A stretch of 64,000 nucleotides of DNA from Gammaproteobacteria bacterium (GTDB lineage Bacteria; Pseudomonadota; Gammaproteobacteria; Eutrophobiales; Eutrophobiaceae), in the NCBI GenBank assembly GCA_004297165.1, contig SCUJ01000008.1:62001-126000 (forward strand). Direction: 5' to 3'. Below the pieces are notes generated by a model that saw nothing but the letters and a program-made list of their open reading frames with translations, made no database searches and was not told the DNA's origin. The position numbers were made by a program, and so were the translations under genes. Shown one piece after another: positions 44,556 to 52,765 of the stretch (positions are counted from its first letter, which is position 1; every line of letters starts with the position of its first letter).

Positions 44556-44647
44556 AGAATCAAACCCTCTTCCCTTTACGAATCTGGGGATATGCGTGTG
44601 CAACCCGCCACATCACTCGACAATGGGTAGGGAAGTTCAACTCCGCG

Positions 44648-44685
44648 TCCCCTCTCCCTTGAGGGGAGAGGGACAGGGAGAGGGT
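44648..44685. repeat. CCCTCTCCC/GGGAGAGGG palindromic repeat
   Basis: CCCTCTCCC-TTGA-GGGGAGAGGG followed by ACAGGGAGAGGG. This is a dispersed palindrome type frequent in proteobacterial intergenic DNA. It lies just downstream of the convergent NTF2-like gene and may act as its terminator. Confidence 0.5.
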
Positions 44686-44698
44686 GAAATGGTTGGTT

Positions 44699-45202
44699 TT
44701 ACTGCGCTGCCGGGGGCGGATTGATCACCGCCGGGTCCCAATGCTCGTCCGCCTTGCCATCGACGATCCGCCACATGTCGAACCAGGTGGTGGTGTATTT
44801 CTCGCCAGGCTTGGCCGGGTGATCGAGTTCGCGCGGCATGACCACGGTCACGAGGTCGCCGTCCGCGAGCACGGCCACCACCGGCGTGGTCAGCTTCTCG
44901 CAGGTGGGCGTCGGCTTGCGGATGGATTTGAAAAAGGCGACCACGGGTGCGAGGCCCGATCCGACATTGGGATTGTGCTGTAGATAGCGGTCGGTCAGCC
45001 AGTTGCCGGCATCGTCCCAGTGATTGCATTGCAGCAACTCGCGCATTATGCGCAAGGCCACCTGCTTGTTGGCGTGTTTCGCCGGATCCTTATCGGAGAA
45101 GAGGGATTCGGGATCGGCCACACCGACCACCTTTTCCTGGGCGAATGCCCCGTAGCTCAGGAACATTGCAAGGAACAAACAGAACTTCAATATCGGCTTC
45201 AT
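44699..45202 (-). CDS. Secreted NTF2/SnoaL-like protein
   Basis: 167 aa with signal peptide MKPILKFCLFLAMFLSYGAFA. The mature core NWLTDRYLQHNPNVGSGLAPVVAFF, then VVAVLADGDLVTVVMPREL and YTTTWFDMWRIVDGKADEHW, is the SnoaL-like cone fold found in many bacterial secreted proteins of unknown function. The His and Asp residues conserved in the family are present. It stands alone between two repeat-containing gaps. Confidence 0.75.
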   Translation of the reverse strand: MKPILKFCLFLAMFLSYGAFAQEKVVGVADPESLFSDKDPAKHANKQVALRIMRELLQCNHWDDAGNWLTDRYLQHNPNVGSGLAPVVAFFKSIRKPTPTCEKLTTPVVAVLADGDLVTVVMPRELDHPAKPGEKYTTTWFDMWRIVDGKADEHWDPAVINPPPAAQ

Positions 45203-45374
45203 GGCACTCCTCCAGAAAAGTTATCGACGGAACCATGATCGGACTCCCGACCGGCCCCCGTCAAGGCTATTTTCGGCGGGGTCACCGCTCCAGCAGGACG
45301 CCATGCGGTCGATCCCAAGGCCCGTAGGAGGTCCGCCCCCGGCCCGATGAGAATCACGTTCACATGCAACCGAT

Positions 45375-45433
45375 GTAGGGGCGAATCTTGTATTCGCCCT
45401 GGGATAGAGGGCGATCACAAGGATCGCCCCTAC
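45375..45433. repeat. Palindromic repeat element (GTAGGGGCGA type)
   Basis: GTAGGGGCGAATCTTGTATT...CGATCACAAGGATCGCCCCTAC: outer arms GTAGGGGCGA and TCGCCCCTAC pair, and inner GGGCGA arms pair too, giving a two-hairpin BIME-like unit of 59 bp. It lies in the 270-bp gap between the NTF2-like gene and the UMF1 carrier; otherwise I see nothing in that gap. Confidence 0.55.
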
Positions 45434-45472
45434 GTTTCGGATTACGGTGTTTTCGCGGTGAGGGCGCCGCGC

Positions 45473-46687
45473 CTAGATTCCCAGCGCCCGTCGTCTGCCC
45501 CTTTCGATATCAATCCCGCGCAACAACCACAAGCCGACAAGAAAATAACTGCCGACCGCGAGGATGGCGAGACGGTGATTGCCCGGCAGGGCCCAGGTGA
45601 CGATGCCATAGGTCAGCGGCCCGAAGATCGAAGCCCCCTTGACCGCGAGACCCCACAGACCGAAGAACTCCCCGAGGCGCGTCGCCGGCGCCAGATAACC
45701 GACCACCGCGCGCCCGGCGGCCTGCGATGAGCCCATGCACAATCCGGCGATGTTCGCCGCAACCCAGAATGTCCATGCCTGTGTGGAGGCCGCGGCAAGC
45801 AGCACCATCACTACCCACCCGATCAGGGTTAGCGTGATTGACCGTACATGCCCGAGGCGATCCTGCGCATAGCCGAAGGCGAAGGCCCCGATGGAGGCCG
45901 TAAGATTCACCACGATGATCAGAATGATCGTCTGCGCGGTGCTGAAGCCCATGGCCTGATCGGCGTAAATGGCCGCGAGCGCGATCACCGCCTGGATCCC
46001 GGCCTGATAAAAAAGCAGGCAAAGCAGAAAACGTCTGAGATCACGAAAGTCCCCGGCGTGCCGCAGGGTCTCGCGCACGCGCGCCCAGGGCCTCACAAGT
46101 TGTCGCTGCGGTTTGGCGCGCTCGCGCAACCAGACGAAGGTCGGTGTCGCGGCGATCGCAAAGAGCCCGGCCGTGATCAGCATGGCGGCCGGTACGGAAT
46201 CCGTGTCCGGAATGCCGCGGGTGCGGGCATTCATTATATATAACAGGCACAGGCCCAGCGCGACGATCCCGCCGAGATAACCGAAGCTCCAGCCCCAGCC
46301 GGATACCCGACCCATCGCCCTGGAGTCGGCGAGTTCCGGGAGGAAGGCCGCGATGAGGTTCTCCCCCACCCCGAAACAGAAATTCGACAGGATGATGAAC
46401 ACGATGGCGAGCGAGACGAAGCCCGGCCCGGCCAGGGCGAGCAACGCGGTGCATGCCACGCAACCGGCGGTGCTGGCAAGCAGGAGGGATTTCTTCGCGG
46501 CGTGGGCATCCGCCCAGGCCCCGATCAGGGGCGCCCCCGCGAGCACCGCGGCATAGGAGACGGATAGGGCCGCGGTCCAGGCGAAGGTGGCCCAGGGGGC
46601 GTTGCCGGCCACGGCGCCGACAAAGTAAGCGCCGAATACGGCGGTGATTACGACAGTGGTGTACCCGGAGTTCGCGAAGTCATACAT
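45473..46687 (-). CDS. MFS transporter, UMF1/Atg22-like family
   Basis: 404 aa from the first ATG, with about 12 transmembrane helices. It opens MYDFANSGYTTVVITAVFGA, the conserved first-helix motif of UMF1 transporters. The codons before this ATG read LEVWAWS in frame, which is also part of the conserved motif, yet no ATG, GTG or TTG lies between them and the CoA-transferase stop 63 bp upstream. The true start may therefore be a non-standard codon (a CTG is available). It sits at the end of the CoA-transferase operon and may export or import an organic acid. Confidence 0.8.
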   Translation of the reverse strand: MYDFANSGYTTVVITAVFGAYFVGAVAGNAPWATFAWTAALSVSYAAVLAGAPLIGAWADAHAAKKSLLLASTAGCVACTALLALAGPGFVSLAIVFIILSNFCFGVGENLIAAFLPELADSRAMGRVSGWGWSFGYLGGIVALGLCLLYIMNARTRGIPDTDSVPAAMLITAGLFAIAATPTFVWLRERAKPQRQLVRPWARVRETLRHAGDFRDLRRFLLCLLFYQAGIQAVIALAAIYADQAMGFSTAQTIILIIVVNLTASIGAFAFGYAQDRLGHVRSITLTLIGWVVMVLLAAASTQAWTFWVAANIAGLCMGSSQAAGRAVVGYLAPATRLGEFFGLWGLAVKGASIFGPLTYGIVTWALPGNHRLAILAVGSYFLVGLWLLRGIDIERGRRRALGI

Positions 46688-46750
46688 GCTCCATGCCCAG
46701 ACCTCGAGCAGGCGGACATCCGGGGCGAGTGCGGGGGAACGGGGCAGCGG

Positions 46751-47437
46751 TTACCCTGCCCCGCGCGCGGCGCGGTACTTCTCGGGGATCGTCATTTCCC
46801 TGCAATCGGCCGCCACCGTCAACCTCGGTTCGGTCTTCGCCTGGACCTGTTCGGGCGTAAGCCCCGGGGCCACTTCGCGGAGTACGAGACCGTCCGGCGT
46901 CACGTCGATGAGCGCCATGTCGGTAAAGATGCGCCGCACGCAACGCGGCGCGGTGAGCGGCAGTGTGCAGTTGTTGAGGATCTTGGGCGAGCCGTCTTTC
47001 GCCACGTGGGTCATGGTGACGAAGATGTTCTTCACGCCGAAGGCGAGATCCATGGCCCCGCCGACGCCCGGCACCTTCTCGCCCGGCGTGCGCCAGTTGG
47101 CGAGATCGCCATTCGCGGCCACCTGCAAGGCGCCGAGGACGCAAAAATCGATATGCCCGCCGCGGATCATGGAGAAGGAAGTGGGGTGATCGAAGAAACT
47201 CGCGCCCGGAATGACGGTGACATATTGCTTGCCCGCGTTGATCAGATCGATGTCCTCCTGGCCTGCCGGCGGCGCGGGCCCCATCCCCAGAATGCCATTT
47301 TCACTGTGGAAAAAGATCTCCTTGCCCGGCGGCAGCATGTCGCCGATCAGATTCGGTATGCCGATGCCGAGGTTGACGTAACTTCCTTCGGGCAGATCGA
47401 TAGATACCCGATAGGCGATCCCATGACGTGACAACAT
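46751..47437 (-). CDS. 3-oxoacid (3-oxoadipate-type) CoA-transferase, beta subunit
   Basis: 228 aa from the ATG at 47437 (GGGGAGGG upstream; 1 bp after the alpha stop). The catalytic glutamate is in SENGILGMGP (E46), preceded by SYVNLGIGIPNLI. It forms the CoA-thioester relay of class I CoA-transferases (ScoB, PcaJ, AtoA). The two-subunit form with these lengths fits PcaIJ. A frame extends upstream to 47509 but lies inside the alpha gene. The role in aromatic breakdown (succinyl-CoA to 3-oxoadipate) is inferred from the surrounding genes. Confidence 0.87.
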   Translation of the reverse strand: MLSRHGIAYRVSIDLPEGSYVNLGIGIPNLIGDMLPPGKEIFFHSENGILGMGPAPPAGQEDIDLINAGKQYVTVIPGASFFDHPTSFSMIRGGHIDFCVLGALQVAANGDLANWRTPGEKVPGVGGAMDLAFGVKNIFVTMTHVAKDGSPKILNNCTLPLTAPRCVRRIFTDMALIDVTPDGLVLREVAPGLTPEQVQAKTEPRLTVAADCREMTIPEKYRAARGAG

Positions 47438-47438
47438 C

Positions 47439-48152
47439 TTATGCCCTCCCCGGATTTTGCAGGTTAACCTTTGAAGCAAGCACCGGGTGCCGCGCGCAAT
47501 GCACCACATGATCGACGAATATGCCGGGCGTATGCACTTGCTGTGGATCGATGCCGCCCGCCGGCACTAACTCATCGATCTCGGCCACGACATGTTTCGC
47601 GGCCGTACACATTGGCACGTTGAAATTCAACATGGCCATGCGATAGGTGAGATTGCCCAGGCGATCGCCCTGATAGGCGCGGACGAAGGCAAAATCAGCG
47701 GAAAGCGGCATCTCGAAGACATGCTCGCGGCCATTGATCATGCGGGTCTCCTTGCCTGCGGCGAGCTCGGTGCCCGCCCCCGTCGGAGTGAAGAAACCGC
47801 CGAGTCCGGCGCCCGCCGCGCGGATGCGCTCGCAGAGGGTGCCCTGCGGGACGAGTTCGAGTTCGATCTCGCCGCGCATGTAGCGATTGGCGAAGGCCTT
47901 GTTGCCCGGATGGCTGGGAAAGGAACAGGTCAGTTTGCGCACCCGGCCGTCATCCATGAGCCCGGCGAGGGCATAATCCCCCTGGCCCGCGCCATTGTGG
48001 ATGACCCAGAGATCCTTCGCGCCGTGCTCGCGCAGCGCCTCGATAAGCACGCCCGGCAACCCCGGATCGCCGAATCCGCCCAGCATGACGGTGGCGCCGT
48101 CAAAGACCCTGGACACCGCTTCGGCGCAGGTTTTCAAAGTTTTGTCGATCAA
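47439..48152 (-). CDS. 3-oxoacid (3-oxoadipate-type) CoA-transferase, alpha subunit
   Basis: 237 aa. It begins IDKTLKTCAEAVSRVFDGAT, has the glycine-rich GGFGDPGLPGVLIEAL loop, VPQGTLCERIRAAGAGLGGF and FFTPTGAGTELAAGKETR, all conserved in PcaI/ScoA-type subunits. Comparison from memory with PcaI of pseudomonads shows co-linear blocks over the full length. It is the first gene of a three-gene unit with the beta subunit and the UMF1 carrier. Confidence 0.87.
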   Translation of the reverse strand: MIDKTLKTCAEAVSRVFDGATVMLGGFGDPGLPGVLIEALREHGAKDLWVIHNGAGQGDYALAGLMDDGRVRKLTCSFPSHPGNKAFANRYMRGEIELELVPQGTLCERIRAAGAGLGGFFTPTGAGTELAAGKETRMINGREHVFEMPLSADFAFVRAYQGDRLGNLTYRMAMLNFNVPMCTAAKHVVAEIDELVPAGGIDPQQVHTPGIFVDHVVHCARHPVLASKVNLQNPGRA

Positions 48153-48236
48153 GACGAACCCTCTACGTGGTCTGAAAAATGAGCGGGGAATTTAGCATGC
48201 AGGGTGGGAAGAATCAATCCGAGCGCCGATTCGGGA

Positions 48237-51200
48237 TCAGCGCGGATCCCGCGTGTAGATCAGGGATCGGGGGCCCTCGTGGATGCCGAAATCGGCGCGT
48301 CCGTTCGGGTCCGCGGTGTAAGGGCCATCCTCGTTGCCATCCGCGTCCAGCCAGTCGAAACGGAGGAATTCCATGTCGGGATACGTCTCCGCGCCGATGG
48401 TGAGGCTCACCGCGCTCAGATCGATGGTCACCTCCGCATAGCCCGTGCAGCTCTCGCCCGGCGCGCTGAAACTCACGCCCGCCTGGCCGTTGACGAATGG
48501 CGTGTTCGCGACGGTAACTGTTGACACGCCCACGGCGCAACCGGCGCCATTGCTCACATCAATATTACCATCGGTCTCCGGTCCTTCAACGCCGCTGGTG
48601 AGCCGCAGATCGGAGGCCGCGATGACTGTGCAGACGTCGTCCGTATTCGTCACGAAGCTTGTGCCATTGTGATATTCCGTCCTCACCGGCAGGCTCAGCG
48701 GCAGCAGTTCCGAGCCGCCGGCCGTGCCGATCATCAGGCGGCCGAAGCGTTGGCTTGTCCCGCCGATCGGTAAACTGCCGGCCTCCGCGCCACCCTGACT
48801 GAGATGAGTGTAAGCGTCGCAAGTGCCGTTATTGTCGCGGTCGTAGCAGACGCCGTCGCTGTCGGTGAGTCCGGCGGTTAGAAAGGTGAGATTCACGCTC
48901 GCGGCAAACGGGGCTTCGAGGATCGAGGGATCCGGGCGATCGTAGATAAAAATATCACGATTACCGAGGGTATTTCCGAGCGTCAAGACGCCCGCACCGT
49001 CCGCGAAATCGACATCCCCGCTGAGCGTCGCGCTGGCCAGCGCGGATGAAGCAAAGGCCGCGACATGACCGCTTTGATCCGAGTAACTGCGGGACAAGGT
49101 GGAACTCAATTTCCAGAACCGCTCCGGCCCGCCGGTTGAGTCGCCGTAATTAACGGTCGCGGCGCCCGCGGTATTTACCGCCGTTACCGTGAGCGCCGGG
49201 GCCGTCCCGTAGTAGAACTCCTGGCCGCGGTAGGTGAAGGGTGTCCCGCCGGTCGTGCAGGCGTTGACGAAACCGGGGTTGTTATCGGTAACCGTAAAAC
49301 GATCCGGGATGAAGCGACCGATGTTGGCGCTGGTCGAGGCGGCGATGGTCTCTCCCAGATACAGGGGCGGGGTCGCCGTGATCGTGAACACACCGACCTC
49401 GGAGATGGCCTGATTGGCAATCGTCGCGGCGCCGTCATCCGCGGGCGCGATGTTCACCGAGGTCACGCCGAGACTCCCGGTCTGCGAGCCGGCCCCGGTC
49501 GGCCGCACCTTGGCGTGGGTCAGCGGGATCGCGTTCAACTGGAAATTTGGCGTGGTCAGATTGGTCCCGGCAACCCCGGAGCAGTAGTTCGTATCGCCCG
49601 CGCCCTCCCAGGTCACCCCGCGCACGGTCAGATTGAATTTGGATCCGGGATCGGCATCGCCGCTGGTCCCCGCCTTCTTGAAGACCGAACAAGTGGCGTC
49701 GCCGCTGACACAATCCGAATCCGGATCGGTGCTCTCGACGCAGACCCCGGCCGGTTTCACCACGAAGGCGTTGGAATCGGCGGTGAGCGTATCCGCGGTC
49801 GTGGGCGGCGTGGTCGCACCGCTCGCCGTCAGGACCTTGCGGGCGTGCAGGGTGATCTGGCCGGCATCCGCGTAATTCAGCGAGAACGGCGCCACGCCCG
49901 TCCCGCCGAAGTTCATGCTGACCGTGGAATAAGCATAAGGCCCGCCGTTCGGATTGTCCTGGACCGCCGCGGTCGAATTCGCCGCGATCGTCACTCCATT
50001 GGCGGTCTTGCAGGTGGTTGGATTGTTGCAGGAGAAGGCCAGCTCCACATCCGTCACCCCGCCCAGCGCCGCCTGGCAGGCCCCGGTGGTCGTGCTGGTC
50101 TGCACCGCGCGCAGTTGCAGGGCCTGATTGTCGGGCGCGACGCTCGAGGATTTCCCCGCGATCTGCGTACCGATCCCCTCCGCCACGGCATCGGCGAAGA
50201 ACCGGAAGGCCGTGTCGGCGAACTGGGCGCGCGCGTCCTCCGCGCCCGGATCGACATCAGTCGCCGTGCCGTCGGTCACGTCGATATCGATATGCGGGGC
50301 CGTAGTGGCCGTGGTCTGCGTCAGCCAGAATTCCGCGAACTGTTCGCTGCCGTCGAAGGTGTATTGCGCCTGCCCGGCCCCCGGTCCGGTGACGAATGTC
50401 CCGCCGCCGCTCTTCAGCGTCCAACCGCCCGCCGCGGGAGTGGTCGAGACAGTGATCTGGGTGGTGTTGGATGGGGCCATGAGCAGGGAATGGTCCGTGG
50501 CGTCGGCGTGCGCGGTGATGCGCACGGCCTGCGCCTCACAGGTGATCCCCGGTTGGCCCAGCGGATAGCTAATCGCATAGTGATCGGGACCCAGGCCGCA
50601 GGGGTGGGTCTTGTTCATGTACTCGACCACCTTGGTCTGGGTCAGGGCCGAACGAAACACGTACACCTCGTCGATCTGCCCGTCGAAGAACCGGCCGGCG
50701 AATCCCTGATCGTTCCCCACCATGAACGGATCGCTGTTGTTAATCAAGGCCTCGGCATAGCTTGACGAACCTCGCGCCACGCCATTGATGTACACGGTTT
50801 GCGCGCCGGCGCTCTGCGAATGCACGATCGCGATGTGATACCAACCGCCGCCCGCGGTAATCGTCGGCGCCCCGGTGGTGAAGATCTCGTGCGTGGCTCC
50901 GCCGCTGTTGTTCCACCACCAGTTAATCTGTCCGGCGGCGGTCACATGGAATTCGAAGTTCTCGTCCTTGGAGATGATGGTCATCAGGCCGCTGCCGGGG
51001 ATGGTGTCTGGATTAATCCAGGCCATTGCGGTCAGTTCGCTGGAGACGTCCAGCAAAGCAGTATCGTTCGCCCGGACGTATTGATTGGAGACTCCGCCAG
51101 CGAAGTCGCCATAACGGCAGGTGCCGGGGTCGCCTGCGATCGCCGGAGTGGTAATGAAGGTGTTGGCGCCGCTGAAACTGGTCCCGTGCAGGTTGTTGCC

Positions 51201-52637
51201 GCTATCGTCCAACACCTCGTCGGCCGCCCCGGACCAGACCGCCTCATCCATATTGAAGTGCAGCACCGGGGCCAGGGGCCGCAGCGCGAGGAGATGGGCG
51301 ACGCCATTGTCGCCGTTGCCGGTGACTGTGGCCGTCTTGTTGCCCGTCAGGCCCGCCACCGCCTGAACCGCATCGAACATGCCGAGCGAGATGCCGTTCG
51401 CATCCGGCACTGCGAGCGAGGATTCATTCACCCTCACTGTCATGCCGCTGGTCGAGGTGTAGGTCATTGAGGAGGCGAAACTGTACGCGGCCACGAGCAT
51501 GGCGTTGTCAGCCGATGTGGTGGTCTGATTGACCGTATGCGAGGTCCCGGACACGGCATTGCCCACCGTCGTGGCGGCAAAGGGATTGTCTGTGTCCACA
51601 TCGATGTACGAGATGATCCCGCCCGCCGCGCCCGTACTCGCCTGGGAGAAGGTCCAGGTATAGCTCGCGGGCTCCGCGCCGTTCGCCACCCGGTAGAAGA
51701 TCTGCTGCGCGCTGGTGTTCCCCGCGCCGTTGTCGGTGCGGATCAGAGAGGTCCAGCCCGCGGGCGGTTGAAGAGTGGTTATACTCGAAGGTTGCGCCGC
51801 GATCGCCGCCACCATGAAATCGCCGGTGGTCGTCCCCGCCGGAACATTGATGGTCAAACCCGGGGTCGCGGGACGCAGGGAAAAGATGACGCCGATATTC
51901 GGGTCGCTGGCGCTCAATGGCCAGTTTGCGATGGATTTCGCGCCGTCAGTCGTCTGCAATTGGTAATGCATGTTCAAGGCCAGGTCCCGGTTGAGATTGT
52001 GGGCGCTCTCGAAGGAGGCATTCCAGCCGCCACCCTCGGTAATCGCATCATCATCATTGACGAACGAGGCGACGACGAGCATCGCATCGGCATTCACCGT
52101 GGTCTCGGTCCCCGTATCGATATCATTCGTGCTGTGTATCACCGCATTACCACCGGGTATGGGCACATTAAGGAACGGGCTGGCCGTATCCACGCCGCGA
52201 AAGCGGGCAACCCGGCCCGCCATGGAGTTACAGGTGGTGGCCTCGGTGATGGTGATGTTATCGGCGGCGCCGCTCGCTGTCGTTGCGATGCGGTAATAAA
52301 TGTAGACCTTGAAATTCACGCCGCCCGGGAATGAACCCGAATACAAGGCATTCCATCCCGCACTCGCGCTGACCGCGGCGGCGTCGGCGCGGACGACGGC
52401 GAAGGCCAGCAGCAGGTCGCCGATGGCGCCGGCCGGGACCGCCGGCGAGATGTTGCCGGGACAGGTGGTGGAATCGTAGGTGGCGGCAACGGCGCTCGCG
52501 CCGATGTAGGTGATTGGATTGTAGACTGTGATTGAATTTTGGGTCGGTGTGCCACGCAGCGTGATCGCCCCCTGCGCGGGCGCGTTGAGGACGAGGATCG
52601 ACAGAATGACTAACGCACAGCGTTTAAGCACAGGCAT
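48237..52637 (-). CDS. Giant secreted MshQ-like protein with LamG and DUF6701 regions
   Basis: 1466 aa from the ATG at 52637, which gives a signal peptide (VLKRCALVILSILVLNAPAQGA); an upstream ATG at 52673 adds repeat-encoded residues. Residues 30-440 are beta-rich with two related repeats (VPAGAIGDLLLAFAVV / VPAGTTTGDFMVAAIA). A LamG/concanavalin-like domain lies around 455-690 (LHFNMDEAVWSGAADEVLDD to VVEYMNKTHPCG). The C-terminal third (GRFIPDRFTVTDNNPGF, FRFDW-like end with GRADFGIHEGP) matches MshQ/DUF6701. In Vibrio and Shewanella this gene closes the MSHA pilus operon; here no pilus genes accompany it. Confidence 0.7.
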   Translation of the reverse strand: MPVLKRCALVILSILVLNAPAQGAITLRGTPTQNSITVYNPITYIGASAVAATYDSTTCPGNISPAVPAGAIGDLLLAFAVVRADAAAVSASAGWNALYSGSFPGGVNFKVYIYYRIATTASGAADNITITEATTCNSMAGRVARFRGVDTASPFLNVPIPGGNAVIHSTNDIDTGTETTVNADAMLVVASFVNDDDAITEGGGWNASFESAHNLNRDLALNMHYQLQTTDGAKSIANWPLSASDPNIGVIFSLRPATPGLTINVPAGTTTGDFMVAAIAAQPSSITTLQPPAGWTSLIRTDNGAGNTSAQQIFYRVANGAEPASYTWTFSQASTGAAGGIISYIDVDTDNPFAATTVGNAVSGTSHTVNQTTTSADNAMLVAAYSFASSMTYTSTSGMTVRVNESSLAVPDANGISLGMFDAVQAVAGLTGNKTATVTGNGDNGVAHLLALRPLAPVLHFNMDEAVWSGAADEVLDDSGNNLHGTSFSGANTFITTPAIAGDPGTCRYGDFAGGVSNQYVRANDTALLDVSSELTAMAWINPDTIPGSGLMTIISKDENFEFHVTAAGQINWWWNNSGGATHEIFTTGAPTITAGGGWYHIAIVHSQSAGAQTVYINGVARGSSSYAEALINNSDPFMVGNDQGFAGRFFDGQIDEVYVFRSALTQTKVVEYMNKTHPCGLGPDHYAISYPLGQPGITCEAQAVRITAHADATDHSLLMAPSNTTQITVSTTPAAGGWTLKSGGGTFVTGPGAGQAQYTFDGSEQFAEFWLTQTTATTAPHIDIDVTDGTATDVDPGAEDARAQFADTAFRFFADAVAEGIGTQIAGKSSSVAPDNQALQLRAVQTSTTTGACQAALGGVTDVELAFSCNNPTTCKTANGVTIAANSTAAVQDNPNGGPYAYSTVSMNFGGTGVAPFSLNYADAGQITLHARKVLTASGATTPPTTADTLTADSNAFVVKPAGVCVESTDPDSDCVSGDATCSVFKKAGTSGDADPGSKFNLTVRGVTWEGAGDTNYCSGVAGTNLTTPNFQLNAIPLTHAKVRPTGAGSQTGSLGVTSVNIAPADDGAATIANQAISEVGVFTITATPPLYLGETIAASTSANIGRFIPDRFTVTDNNPGFVNACTTGGTPFTYRGQEFYYGTAPALTVTAVNTAGAATVNYGDSTGGPERFWKLSSTLSRSYSDQSGHVAAFASSALASATLSGDVDFADGAGVLTLGNTLGNRDIFIYDRPDPSILEAPFAASVNLTFLTAGLTDSDGVCYDRDNNGTCDAYTHLSQGGAEAGSLPIGGTSQRFGRLMIGTAGGSELLPLSLPVRTEYHNGTSFVTNTDDVCTVIAASDLRLTSGVEGPETDGNIDVSNGAGCAVGVSTVTVANTPFVNGQAGVSFSAPGESCTGYAEVTIDLSAVSLTIGAETYPDMEFLRFDWLDADGNEDGPYTADPNGRADFGIHEGPRSLIYTRDPR

Positions 52638-52668
52638 GGCCGATATAACACCGCCGTCATGATGGTTT

Positions 52669-52765
52669 GTCATTGGTCACTCGTCACTCGTCACTCGTCA
52701 TTTGTCATTTGTCATTTGAGATTTTGTAACAAGTGACCAGTGACAAATAACCAATGACCAGTGAC
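52669..52765. repeat. 7-bp unit arrays in inverted orientation, locus 3 of 4
   Basis: Left arm: GTCATTG, three GTCACTC, three GTCATTT, GAGATTT. Right arm: AAGTGAC, CAGTGAC, AAATAAC, CAATGAC, CAGTGAC, ending at the stop of the quinohemoprotein gene. The arms are inverted relative to each other and can fold into a long imperfect hairpin. Confidence 0.6.
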
